Shown piece by piece: positions 42,401 through 55,114 of a stretch of 64,000 nucleotides of DNA. Each line of letters begins with the position of its first letter. Positions within the stretch are counted from its first letter, which is position 1. The notes under the pieces were generated by a model. It was not told the DNA's origin and ran no database searches. It saw only the letters and a program-made list of their open reading frames with translations. The stretch is from Hybos culiciformis. Its lineage: Eukaryota > Arthropoda > Insecta > Diptera > Hybotidae. The stretch spans positions 140,713,308 to 140,777,307 of the forward strand of contig OZ023273.1 of assembly GCA_964007475.1 (NCBI GenBank), written 5' to 3'. Both the position numbers and the translations under genes were made by a program.

Positions 42401-45251
42401 AAAATTAAAATATGTATTTTATATATTATTGCAGTACAATAATTCATTCTAACGTGATCTCTATGAATTTAATGCAGAATGATGAAAAAAATAAAATTAA
42501 AAAGTTAGAATTGTCAAAAAAAAAAAAAGTTAGAAATTTTTCATTTCACTTTATACATAATTCATAACTAATGATGTCTATTTCAAATCCATCTGTAATT
42601 TTATTACATTTTCCGCATGAATATTAATTCTGTGAAAATGGGAAAATATTCTCATGTATATGTATTTATTTCCTCAAAATGTGTTGAAAAACTATAATTT
42701 CACCACTCAAAAAAAATTTTGTATATATGCACGACGAGATGAAACTAAGTAGTTAAAATTTGGGACAAGGATATCATTTTGCATGTGAAATTAATTATAA
42801 TTGCAGATTTTTAATATGCATAATAATAAGAAAAAAAAAGTTTATTTCTTTTTTTTTTGTGTTAATAAACTGTGCTGTAGAGAATTTTTGAAAGATAGTA
42901 CCTATTTTTTTTTTTTTTTTTGTAATAATTTAGGCATCAGTTGGAAAATGAATCTATCGGAAAGATAATTGTATTTTTAGGAACGACTAAAATTGTTTTT
43001 CTTCTTCTCTCTTTGCTGCTTGAATTACAAGATTTCAAAAAATTTCAAAGGAAACTGTAATGAAAAACCTATACCGAAACGATGTTATATATTTCTTTTT
43101 TAATTAAAACTTATTTACGTTTTCTTTGTAAATTTTTTGTCAGAAAAACTTTGTTTGCAAGTTTTTATCAAATTAGTTTTTCTGTCTAAGTACAAGTGTT
43201 GCATTTCAAGAAATATCTTACAATCTAACAAAACTGAATAATACTAAACTTTTATTGCTAAAAGAATCTTTTTATAGTACCCATTATTTTATGCTAAAAT
43301 TTATTCTAAGGACGATATCAAATAAATAAGATTGAGGATTTTTTTTTAAGCAGGATAAAGTAAAAGAAAATTAAGGTGGAAAATAAAAATATTTTATCAA
43401 AACCAAAGAAAAAATTTTTATGGTTTTGTAATTTTTGGTTTCCACTGTTTTTTTATCTAGTTACTTGCTTTTTTTTCATTAAAAAGGAAATAATTAAATT
43501 TAATTCACATTATATATAAATTAAAATGTCCAATTTTGATGATATTACGGTATTTTAATTTCTTAGAAACTATTTTTTTAATTATTACTTGCAAATTATT
43601 AAAAACTTTTTCCTTCGTCCCTGACATTTTTTTTTGTAAGTTTGAACTAAGCTAATTTTTTTGCCACAGATTCAGAAATTCTTCAATTATCAATTTCTTT
43701 CGTTTTGATTTTATTTTCAAACGTTAAAAAAAAAAAAAATTATGATTAAAAAATTTACTACAAACTATATAAATTTAATAGACAATTAAATAAAATTATT
43801 TTTGTAGAAATTTTATTATTTAAACGTGTTTGAGTTAGGATGCTATTATTATGCATTATAATCCCAGTCTTACGTGCTGCAGATAATTATTCTCATATGC
43901 AGCAGTTGTTATTAATAACTATAATAACTATTATGCACAGCAACTATATAGAAGTTTTATTTTCATCTAGAATAGCTACATAGGAACATGCCTGCACCTA
44001 CAAATTATGTCTACATGTAGATATAACTATGACTGCACCACAGATACTTCTGTTTTCACACAAGCAATTGAATAACAACTACATAAGTATTTTATGTTTA
44101 TTAATTAAAAATGGATTAAAAGTCAAATGAGTTGTTTTTTTTTTTTTTAATTTTTTTTTTTTTATATTTTAATAAAAGTAATGAAAAGTTTTATTCATGG
44201 CTGCATCAAAAAGGATTAATATTCACATATCTGAAACTTTGTTGCTCGTATTTTGTGTACGTGAGTTTTTTTTTTTAACAAGCTCTCTAAAACATATTTG
44301 CGCCAAAAAAATATTCAACCACTGACTGAATGAAATAAAAATAAAAATCTAGGTACAAAAAAAAAATACATATGTAACTACGAATGTATGTAAAACATAA
44401 TATTCGGAGAATTTTTGTTCTTACAAATTATACTATGAATTTTATTTTATTTTAATGAAAAAACTTAAATAAAAGGTTTTTTTTTTTTAATTTTCCATAC
44501 ATATAGTGAAAGTATTTTATTTTACTGAGAATATTGAGGTTATGATAATAGTGTCTGAAGTCCATCGTAAAAGTGAATTAAATTACAAAATAATTTGATG
44601 GATATAAATAGTTTAAATGTATTGGATGTCGGAAAAATAATCGGATGAGAAACACCCCGTAGAGAAACGGGCCATATAAATAACAAGTTCAAGAACAAGT
44701 TCTTAAAAATAAAATAATTGACTGAGTTCGAAATTTTAGTTTCTGAACAATTATACTTTTATAGACTGATCGTTTTCCCTACGGAGCGAAGATATTATTC
44801 TTTACGAAGATATTTTATGCGTTCTCTCAATATATATCGTATTTATATAAATAATTAATGCGAAGAAATCAAAAGGTTTTGTCGTCAACATTTATTCAAC
44901 ATTTATTCAAATTTATTCAAAATTTTTCTTTCATTTCTAAAGTAAATTAAAATCTAAATTTCTTCTTCAAACAAACACAATTATTTCAAAAAAATTTGAT
45001 AAAAATTTTAAATTACATAATAAACTATCTGCATAATAATTTAATAAAATGTTAAAATATAAAAAAAAAATAAAAATAAATAATAAAATAGAAACATAAG
45101 GTAATAATGAATTAAAGCCATAAAAAATTTTATTGCTTGTAATAAAAAAAAAATTTATTCCCCATAGATTGGGGGCATAAAAAAAGGGTTGAACAATATT
45201 ATCAAATAATTTGGTCTTTCTCGACACTATTATTATGTACAACTATATACA

Positions 45252-45275
45252 ATATATATATATATATATATATAT
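45252..45275. repeat. (AT)n microsatellite
   Basis: About 24 bp of alternating AT. Simple repeat. Confidence 0.9.
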
Positions 45276-45365
45276 GTATTATATTTTACATATTATACAA
45301 ATATTATTATATAACATACATTTTTTAACAATTTTATAGACTAATTTTACAATTTTACAATTTCA

Positions 45366-45727
45366 AAGTTCATGACATCATCATTTTAATAATTTAATAT
45401 CTCTATTAATATATTTGTAAGTAGTTCTGAAAACACTTGTTGTCTCGTTTCAATTTTCGTTATCAGAATTTATTATAAACATAGCCTAGAAGAAACCCAA
45501 TTCATTAGATCAAAAGATTGCTTAACAACCTGTTGAAGTTTAGGAAAAGTAAATTTTAAATCTTTCGTGGAAATATTATAAAAACATTAAAAAAGGTGCA
45601 TTACATCATTATTTAATAATTAAATATCTTTATATTAATATAGTTTTGAAAATACTTGTTGGATTGTTTTGAAAATTTTTTGCAAATTTCGTTATCAGAA
45701 TTTATCGATTAACAACCTGTTGAATTA
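45366..45727. repeat. diverged direct repeat, two copies
   Basis: Copy 1 (about 45366-45540) and copy 2 (about 45597-45727) share, in the same order, CATCATTxTTTAATAATTxAATATCT, TTTTGAAAAxACTTGTTG-like sequence, TTTCGTTATCAGAATTTAT and AACAACCTGTTGAA. Copy 2 is shorter because about 40 bp between the last two blocks are missing. An old local duplication. Confidence 0.65.
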
Positions 45728-46307
45728 AAAAAAAAGAAAAAATGGTATGCATAGCCTTTAATTTTTAGCCGTGCCGTCTTAACCTAAAAGTTTGAAGTTT
45801 ATTATTCATGTAATCAATTATTTGAATGAACGACGGGTTTATACCCGTTTTTCATTCTTAGAGCTTTATTTTCATTTTTAATAAAAAAAATTTTTTAACT
45901 TGCGTTGCCATATGTTTTTTTTTTTGTTTTTTTTTTTTTAACATTATATAAAAATGTGAAAACGCCAAGTTAACAAATTTTCAATTCAGGACTAATATTT
46001 TGGGTATTTATTTTTATTATTATTACTATTATTATTATTATTATTTTTTTTGAACAAAACAAACTGGCTATTATGCAAAATAAAAAAATTTTATGTAAAA
46101 GAAAATCAGTAAAAAAAAAGGGACATAAAAATTGTTTTAACACTATCTACCCTTAAAAATTACTGAACTGTTAACATTTAAAAAAATACATATATATATA
46201 AAAAATAATAATAATTTAAAAAATATATATGTACAAGTATAATATATAAAAACGCTTTGTCTTTTGGGCCTATCAAAAAAAAAAAAAAAAATTGAATGAA
46301 AAATAAA

Positions 46308-46748
46308 ATAAAAACCAGAGTTAAAAATTTTATTTTTTTCACTCCTTCGCTCCATTCTTTGCAAAGGAAATAAAAAATAAATAAATTAAATCGCTCTTTG
46401 GGAACGAAATTTTAAAAAAAATTTTTTTGCTCCCAAAATAAAAATAAAAAAAACGAACAATAAATTACGCTCTTTGGGAATGAAATATTGTTGTTTATTT
46501 ATTTCACTCCTTGTAGAACATTTTGTTAGGGAGTGAAAAAAAAAAATTTTTTTTTTCGATCTTTACTAGGTATAGAAAATAAAAACAAAACAAAAATCGC
46601 TCTTGGGAGTGAAATAATTTATTTTTATTTTTTCGTTCCCTAAGAGAGAATTTTTAAAATATCGTTTAAAATATTATTTATTAGATCGTTTTCATGAAGA
46701 GCAATAAGAGTGAAATAATAAAATAAAATTTTTAACCCTGATAAAAAC
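46308..46748. mobile_element. hAT-type miniature element with 8-bp target duplication
   Basis: The element is 46316-46740 (425 bp). It begins CAGAGTTAAAAATTTTAT and ends ATTTTTAACCCTG, the inverse with one mismatch. Both sides are flanked by ATAAAAAC (46308-46315 and 46741-46748). CAGRG termini plus 8-bp duplication indicate hAT. Internally, words like CACTCC/GAGTGAAAT and CTCTTTGGGA recur in both orientations, an arrangement of subterminal repeats. No transposase frame. Confidence 0.9.
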
Positions 46749-49700
46749 ACCCATTTTATATGATATTTTAAATATTTTTATATTCAACCATATAGACAAA
46801 CAAAATGAAATTTTTGGGCAATCGTTCACAAAAAAAAAAAACCTACATATTGCTTGGGTTGTGAAATATAAGCATTAAGAAAATTTAATGGTTTATGGTG
46901 TTGAATATTAATTAAGTTGTCATTTTTGAATAAAATGATTTTTAAACAAAAATTCAATCAAATTAAATAATAAAAAAATATAAGTTTCACATTCAATTTT
47001 GTGAACACATAGAAAAAAATAAATAAAATAATAATAATGATAATAATATACCTAAAATAATAAATATATAATAAGAAAATTTTCATTGAAATTGAATAGT
47101 GAAAGAAAATAAAAATAAATAAATAAACAAAAATTATATAAAATCCTTTCAAATATGTGAACAGAATAACAAAAAAAAATAATAATTTCTACAGATACAA
47201 CAGGAAAATGTACACATATGAAAAATTTTCATAAAAAAATATGATACAACAAAAACAAAAAAAAAAAAACATCCTATTTGAATTTTATTTTCCTGTTTTT
47301 ACAACAATTTTTGTTTTTTTTTTTTATTTTGTTTTCATTAAATTAAGCATTTTATCAATACTGTAAAAGTTTTCTTTTTTTAAATAAAACTTTTTTTTTG
47401 ATATGTTGTACACAAACAGATTTTATTAGAAGCACTGTGTATATTTCAGGCGGAAAAAGGTAAACTGTATAAAAAGGTAAATTGTATTTACTACAAAGGC
47501 ATTTATCTAGAAAATGTTCCTAACAAGTCATTCTGTATGTCAAGCAATTAGTATTTAATAAGTTTATAATTTGTTATCACGAAAAATTTAAAATTAAAGT
47601 TGAAAATTTGAAGGAGCAGTGTATGGCAAATGACAAGCTGCAATAATAGTGAAAAAGGCAGTATATACATAAAAAATGGAAATTAGTAAATCGGCTTTTA
47701 AGTTTAAAGTTTTAAAGCAACAAAAATAACCATAAGGAAAATTACATAAAATGATCCAGAGACGATTTTGGTAATTGTTTTTGAAATATTTCTATTTTGA
47801 TACTCGAAATTTACTGATGTTTACTATCAAACTGCCTTTTTCACTAAAACTAATGTCTGCCCCGTGACGTCTACATTAGGTTTTACATCATATCTTATCA
47901 AATATCATCAAGAATTGCTTGTTGTATATTGAGCTTACAATTATTGCAGCACTTCGCCGAAAGTGAAATAGTTGTATGAAAGCACCATTCAACCATGCAA
48001 TCAAGTTATTTTAAACAAAAAAAAAACTAAAAAATCATATGCAGCATCGATTCTATTTCAATATTAAAATAATTATTATATAAATATGTTTAATTTCAAC
48101 ACCAACTACATTATGTCTATAATTGTCTCTTCTATAAATGTATATTATTCCTTTCAAATTCATTATTATCAAAATAATAATTTCAATTAAATTCATAATT
48201 CCCAATTCTCTAATGAAATGATAAAAGTTTGTTGAAATGTGAAACAGATAACAAAAAAAAAAACAAAAAAAAAAAAATTGCATTATTTTCAAATTTTGAA
48301 TAGCATAATTATTATATTTTTGCAACATATAGAACGAATTCTCATATCTTGATATAAATGTGAAATTGAATAATAAGTTTTATATAATGTTGTATATATG
48401 TATAGGAAATGTGAAAAATATAAGTATTATTTATATATTATATACATAAAGAATATCATAAGTGATTTCATTGATAGTTTTCTATATACATAGTTTTATC
48501 AAATTATTATTATTTCTTAAAATTTCCATAATATAATACTATAATACTATCTTACTTAAAAAATTTTCAATAAAATGTCAGAAAATATTCTTGAAGAAAA
48601 ATTATATAATTTTTTCAATTTTATTTTCTTTCTTTTTATAAATTTTTGAAATCAAAAATTTACTTAAATTTAAAAAAAAAAAGTTTCTCCTCTTATATGA
48701 GTCACTGAATTAATTTAATTCTTTAAGAAACAACATTATTTTGATTTTATTCACTAATCTTTTTATGGCCTTGTCCACTGATGTATACTATGAAAATTGT
48801 TATTTCTCAAATAATTAAAGAAAATTTAAAAAAAAAGATAGAAAATATAAATTTTATTTAAAAACGATTTTTTCCAATTGAATGGAATTAAAAATATTTC
48901 GAATACGAACTGAATCTGATTATATTAATAAATGTTATTTCAAAGTTTAAAAACCAAAATTACAACAATGAAGTTTAAAATTTCTAAATATAATTAAAAA
49001 AACTCCCGAAATTAAAATCTATAGTGTATAATGTATACGTAGAATTTAAAAAGCCTGAGATAAATTTCAGTATCAATTTCTAATATGAAGTTAAACTAAT
49101 AATAGTGAAAAATATCAATATACATACACCACCACGTAATTGCAATATTATAATTTATAATCTAATTTAATTTTAATTTACGTGTGCAAATTTCAAAAAA
49201 TCTATATTTATATCAAAGAAAATATTTCATACATATGTTTCTAATAATGGCAACATAATAATTTTGAAAATTAATGCTTTGTGAATTGAATTTATTTAGT
49301 TTTATCACTAATATTTTCTTTTTGATATTAAAATTATTCTATAATCTATAGGATCAATAATGCTGGATAAAAATTACTATTTTAGAGAATATATATTTTT
49401 TAATAAATATTATTTATTTCATTAAAGTTTAATAAAATCTTAAATTGTGCATATGCATATTATGTTTTAAATAAGATTTTTTGTTAGAATTTTCTTCATA
49501 ACGTAAACATGCAAAATTAAACATAAGAAAATTTATATGTTTAGCTATGAAAACTATATAACAAAACATAAAAAAATTAACTCAAATTAATTTAAAAAAT
49601 TTTTTTTTAATTTTAATATTTGACACTATTAAATTTTTTTTCACTTTACAAATATAAATATAAATTAAATAGGAATGCAGCCGTCAAAATCATATGTATA

Positions 49701-52700
49701 TGTGACAAGGAAAAACTGAATTTTTCATTCAATTTGTCATAAATTCTTTTTCACATGTCTCATAATTTTTTTTATTCCTTTTTTTATTTATAATTTGAGA
49801 TTGACATTGCATGCAAATTTTCATAACATAAATTTATGAATTATGTAAATAATGTATGTATATTATGTTCTTTTTTTTTGTGAAAATCTTTATTAGTCGC
49901 AAAAAAAAAAAAAACTTGTTATGTAATAAATCATCATCTGTCATGATTAAATCAATCTGAAACATATTCAAATTTAATGTTCTCAATAACTAAATAAAAA
50001 ATAATGTTTTTTAGTAGCAAACATTTCACTTAAAATTACATACAAAACTTTTGAAAATATAGATTTTATCTGTCATTTAGTTGGCATTGGAACTAAAGAA
50101 TAAAAAAATTGGTTTAAATTTTTTTTTTAACAAAAAAAAAATATATATTTATGTTATCCATTTATTTGACATTTTGTGCCAGAAACTAAATATATATGTA
50201 AATTCATATGTACATTGTATATATATTTTCAAAAGAAAAACTTTTCTTCTGAATATTTTGCTTGAACATAGAAACATAAAAAATGTATACTGTTTAAAAT
50301 TATGTGAAAATGAATTTTTTTTTTTTTTATTTTGAAAAAAGAATGCTTTAAAAATTTGAATAATTTTCTGAGTGAAAAAATGGAAAAAATATAAATAAAA
50401 AAAAAAATTGATAAAAAATTTCTGTCATAACATTGAATTTTTATCTTTCAGATTATAAGATATTTTAGTTTTGTTTTCTTTCAATCCGAATATTCTAAAT
50501 ATTCAAGCGAGATCACATTTTGCAATTATTATATATATCCGAAAGTTAAAATTTGGTTAAAATATAAATTTATTTGAACATGATTTTTATTAGTACCTAT
50601 TATGATTTAAATAAGTAAATGTAGTATTTATAGGGAAAATATATTATTTTCTTTCGAAATTTTTACTGTTTTTCTAAATTACTTAGTCATGGTCAAGTTT
50701 CGACCATGAATATTATTTATTAACATTATTTTCTTCGAATAAATAAAAGCTATTTCTTTATTTTTGATGGCCTTGAAGAAATAATCAAACGCGAATCATG
50801 CGTCCTTTTCTTGATAATAATAATATTTATATATTTATACGTACACATATATTTTAAAATAAAAATATTTATTTCTTGTCTTCTTGTCCTTCATTTATCA
50901 ACTAAAATATTCTTCGAATTATTAATTTTTTTCATTCTTATTTTGAAAACTCCCAAATATTAAGAAAATTTATTTTATTTGCAGCCAATTTTCTTTGTAA
51001 AAAAAAATCTTAACTTCATAGTAATCTGTAAAGCCTAATTAGAATATTTTTAATTTATAAGCTTAGAGTCAAAATCTTAATTTTTTTATTACGTAGAAAA
51101 TTACACAATATCAAAGCACCAAAATAAATGGACTATCACTATACATTGGTTTTTATCTAAAAAAGAATGTGTATTAAAAATAAATCTGAGTATATTAAAA
51201 AACAATTTTCAAAAAATCATAAATTTCATTCAATTTTCAATTTATCGAAAATATAACAAAAATTGAATTTTTTTTTCTTTCAACCCTTAAATTCATTATT
51301 TTACGAACCTTTTTTTTTATAATGTACATTATATGAATAAGTATGTTTACAGAATTCTGTGTGATAAAAAAAAATCACATTTTTTCTTAGAAACATTTTC
51401 TTTTAAGGTTTAATCCTCTTCTTTTTTTTTGCCCCAGTTTGGATAAAGTTTTCCCTAGACCATGAAATATAATATTTCTTGTAGGTAATAAATTTTCTAA
51501 AAATAAAAAAAATCTAAGTTTTTTTTAAAAGAATTCAAATGATAAAATTATCATCGTTGTAGATTAGAATGATAAAATATAGGAAAAAAAAAATCTCTTT
51601 ACTCGACCTAAAAGTATAATAACATTATTATTGTAACCAAACATAAAACATATTTTATTTTTTATTTCATTCTTATCGTCAAAGAAGTGTTAAATAAAGT
51701 TAATAAATTTTGGTATCTAAAGTAAAACGTGGATTAACCTTATACTAAGTACCAATCCAAAGATTAGGTGTATATCGTTAGCATAATAAATGTTTATAAA
51801 TTCTTCTCTCAAAACCTCGCCAATATTCTAAATTCTTTTCTGTAAAAAATAGAATTAAAAAATTTTTTATTGTTTAAGTTTCGACAAATTTGTAAGAATT
51901 AATTCTATATAATTCGGATTCATTATTAATATAAATTTTACTCAACTGCTGTCTCCATTAACTTATTTAATTATCTTTAAAAGGCCATCGTCCAAAATGG
52001 CAACATCATATCTGGGCCAATCAATTGAAATAAAATTTCCAGAGTTCGTCAATCGTTTTTTAATGGTCGAAGTTTATTCGAACTCAGAATTTTAGTTTTC
52101 TCTTTACTATTTATAGACATTTATAACGAAATATCAAACTAAAAGAAGAAGAATTATATGAATTTATTGAATGGAAAAAGCAAAAAAAAAAAGAATTCAA
52201 TAATAATATTCATATGAAACATGATAGTAATTTTATTTTATTGAATTTTTATTTGATTGGCACATCTTTATCACCAGTTTTTTTTTTTTTGTATAGTAAT
52301 ATCAAAAAATTATTTTCTAAAAAAGAATACATAGATAAAGAATTGAATAAAATGAGTATATAATATATATATACACAATGGTAAACAATGTAATGTCCTT
52401 TTTTTCTAATAAATCACTGAAAAATCACTGAAATGATTTTTTTAGATAAAAAAATAAATGTAATATCTTTTTTATCGTGTAATAAATTAATCTTCTTTTT
52501 AAGGTCAAGTTATATTAGCTAGAATGAAATCCATATTAAACACCCTGAAATTAGATTTTTATTTTCTTGGATATGTAAAAAAAAATAAAAAATTGGTTTA
52601 GAATTAAAGGAAATTTTTTATATATTAGAATAGAATTATTTATGTAGTACCTACATTGAATCTGAATTCAAATTGAAAAGTTGACTTCAAGCGTGGTCGT

Positions 52701-53311
52701 CAAATCTGTATTACAAACACTTTCATCGGAATAATAGAATATTCAGCGTCTCCAAATATTTTCATAACATTTCTTTTTTTTTATTTTAAAATATCAACTT
52801 TCGTAAGGAACAAACTATAAGTATACACAGCAGCTTTCTTATTATTTTAATACTATTTTTATTTATATGCTATTTTCACTATATTTATAAAAATTGTCTA
52901 CCCAGTAATCACTTTGTGAAAGAATAACATCTAAAATCGACAAAAAAATGTATATTTATAGTATATGAATAAACTGGAAACTTGAATGAAAATCATTTTT
53001 ATTTTCTGTTAATCAGCAACGGTAACAATAACATCTAGAAAATACATTTAATTTCAGTTGTTAAATAATGCAATTTTTTTATTTATTTATTTACCCAAAA
53101 TAAACCTACAAGGCATGGTTCAATACAGGTCTTCTCAAAAGAATATAAAAATAATTAATTTAGAACTAAATAACGAATAACGAATTAAAAAAAACAATAC
53201 ATTACATTATTTTTACACAATTTTAATGAAATTTCAACTTTATCTAAAAAAAAATTTGTAAAAAAAAGAAGAAATAAAATTTTCTAAAGAATTGCTTCAA
53301 GACCACGAAAA
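46749..53311. other. A/T-rich sequence, no gene seen
   Basis: No exon, RNA gene or transposon recognised. The region is dominated by A/T runs. The one structured item noted is the short hairpin TCATGGTC/GACCATGA at 50687-50709. It may be upstream intron of the PLC gene or intergenic sequence. Confidence 0.6.
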
Positions 53312-53525
53312 TTATAACTTTTTTCCGGCTCATTCAGAGGATTGTAGACACACATACTTGAAACTGATTACAACAGTCTATAACTAGAAACGAGGGGCAC
53401 ATTTTTGAGGTAATACTGTAAATGTGTTGTAAAAATGTGCCCCAAGTTTCTAGTTATAGACTGTTGTAATCAGTTTCAAGTATGTGTGTCCACAAACCTC
53501 TGAATGAGCCGGAGAAAAGTTATAA
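53312..53525. mobile_element. long hairpin element (MITE-like)
   Basis: Two arms of about 92 bp (53312-53403 and 53434-53525) are near-perfect reverse complements around a loop of about 30 bp. Shared blocks include CCGGCTCATTCAGAGG, CACACATACTTGAAACTGAT and TACAACAGTCTATAACTAGA. The ends are TTATAACTTTT / AAAAGTTATAA. The low divergence suggests recent insertion, or a hairpin maintained by gene conversion. No coding capacity. Confidence 0.85.
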
Positions 53526-53697
53526 AGTCTGTTACCAAAATGAAACTCATAGTAAAATTATTTTATACTTTTTAGTGCGAAAGAAAAACGTTGTTTTTTA
53601 TAAAATGTATTTTTTATGACTTAATTGTTATTTTCTACTTTTTAGTTTTGAAGCTGAAACAAAGCAGAATTTTTCTTATAAAATTTGATTGTCCAAA

Positions 53698-54127
53698 TTA
53701 CGAAATTTGTGTGTTTAATTATGTCCTTTTTTTATGTACCAAATTTGAAAGAAATCGGACGAACTTTTGAAGTCCTCTCCAAGGAAGGTAGAGGAGGCCA
53801 ATAAATTTTTTGTTACAAAATTTGTGTGTTTAATCTTTTCTTCTTTTTATGTACCGAATTTGAATAAAATCGTACTTTTGAAGTCCTCCCCATAGGACGT
53901 CGCTGGGTAGGAGGCCAATAAATGTTTTGTTACGAAATTTGTGTGTTTAATATGTCCTTTTTTTATGTACCAAATTTGAAAGAAATCGGACGAACTTTTG
54001 AAGTCCTTCCCAAGGAAGATCGCTGGGTAGGAGGCCAATAAATTTTTTGTGAGGAAATTCGTGTGTTCAATCATTTCTTCTTTTTATGTACTAAATTTGA
54101 ATGAAATCGGACAAACTTTTGGTTGTG
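53698..54127. repeat. tandem array, 115-120 bp unit, about 3.6 copies
   Basis: Units begin near 53698, 53813, 53930 and 54050, each with a variant of ACGAAATTTGTGTGTTTAAT. Each then has a T-rich block, ATGTACCAAATTTGAAAGAA and AATCGGACGAACTTTTGAAG. Full units end GAGGCCAATAAAT; the last unit breaks off after ACTTTTGG. Alternate units (1 and 3, 2 and 4) are most alike, hinting at a higher-order dimer. The short minus-strand open frame inside only mirrors the repeat period. Confidence 0.9.
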
Positions 54128-54303
54128 AAAATTTGATTGCAAAATTTCGCGGGCAGACAAACTGACGAGAAACTTTTCAAATCATGATTTTTCTTGGTTT
54201 ATATTTGCTTATTTTTCGGCTACCATCAATTTTATTATTAATTTTTATATAACGACAATTTTAATTATATGGATATTATATTTAAGATTAGAAAGGTTTA
54301 TTA

Positions 54304-54626
54304 ATGAGTACTGATTCTTTTTATCAACAACAATTTAATACTTTGTGGACAAAGTTACTAAAAATCTAAAAAATTCATAAAAAAATTAGAAATCTTGCAT
54401 TAAAATTCCATAAAAAAGAAGAATTAAAAATGTTTTTTATCATCAATTATTATTTTTTAACTCTAATATATGGCACATATGCAAGCATAGAAAATGGAAG
54501 CAATGAAATTATAGAAATAAGTTATGTGTTATTGTTATGACTATTTATAATTTGATAGGAGAATTGATATGGGACTGCTGTGATTTTTCAAAACAGTTTA
54601 ATTTTCATCTAGAAACTAATCTAAAG
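54304..54626 (+). pseudogene. gustatory-receptor-like copy A, 3' remnant
   Basis: It aligns codon by codon with copies B and C downstream. LLKI-stop-KIHKKIRNL matches LSKIQNINRKIKHI, and KEELKMFFIINYYFLTLIYG matches HELKVLLVMNYHFIALIHGG. After a frameshift near 54,530-54,540, IYNLIGELIWDCCDF matches IYNLIAELIWKYSDL. It ends FHLETNLK followed by a possible donor (AAG|GTATTT). The TAA at 54367-54369 replaces the glutamine codon of B. One stop and one frameshift make it a pseudogene. It is clearly more diverged than B is from C, so it is the oldest member of the array. Confidence 0.75.
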
Positions 54627-54880
54627 GTATTTATTATATAAATAAGATAAATAACAATTATAAAATAAAATATTCCCATACTAGTAAGAAAAATATTAAG
54701 CCATTTTGCAAGTGTGAAAGAACAACAATTATATTAGACTCCTCTGACTTCTTTATTTCGAATGAGATAAAACGATAAAACATTGTATAGAAGTTTTTTG
54801 ATTTAATTAATATTTTCTATCAATGGTTAAAATTTTATTATTTTTTTTTTTTTTAATAAATTATTTCATTGGCATTATAC

Positions 54881-55114
54881 TTTTTTGTACGATATTTTTT
54901 GGAGCGATTTTTTTTGTGCGGTAGATATATGAAAGAATCAATCAAATTGGAACATAATTGACGAAATTATCGATAAAACAAATTAGTAGGTTTGATAGTA
55001 TGTTTTTTCAATTTTAATATTTACTGCGAAAACTATTTTTTATAGCTACTCGTGAAAATTAGTGCGATTTTTTTTCATGCGATTTTTTTATGCGCACAAA
55101 AACAGGTTTGACTG
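54881..55114. mobile_element. insertion with Tc1/pogo-like right end
   Basis: Present in copy 1 and absent from copy 2, where CATTATACTTTATTTCTTAT runs directly into TATTATATCGC. The right end read inward on the minus strand is TACAGTCAAACCTGTTTTTG, a CAGT-type end next to TA as in Tc1/pogo elements. The left end has no matching terminus, so the copy is 5'-truncated or rearranged. GCGATTTTTTT is repeated several times inside. Confidence 0.5.

Larger units (their letters stand above)
39428..46307. other. upstream intron or 5' flank, no gene seen
   Basis: The reading frame of the 39427 exon is open through its acceptor, so this begins as intron. I searched for the expected preceding PH-domain exon (a GFFLYW-like motif) and did not find it. 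A patch at 43,840-44,060 is less A/T-biased but has stops in all frames I read. A (TA)n tract lies at 45252-45275 and a diverged direct repeat at 45366-45727. Confidence 0.6.

Noticed and set aside
44650..44790. CCCCGTAGAGAAACGG and CGTTTTCCCTACGGAG as inverted ends of an element
   Set aside because: The arms match only approximately over about 15 bp, and no target duplication or further arm similarity was seen.
52885..52925. Possible upstream PLC exon on the minus strand (reads DYWVDN)
   Set aside because: The frame reaches a stop shortly after and the flanking residues do not match the PH-domain pattern.
53847..54074. 75-codon minus-strand open frame with internal repeats
   Set aside because: Its repeats simply mirror the 115-120 bp tandem array, and repeat units have variable, non-triplet lengths.
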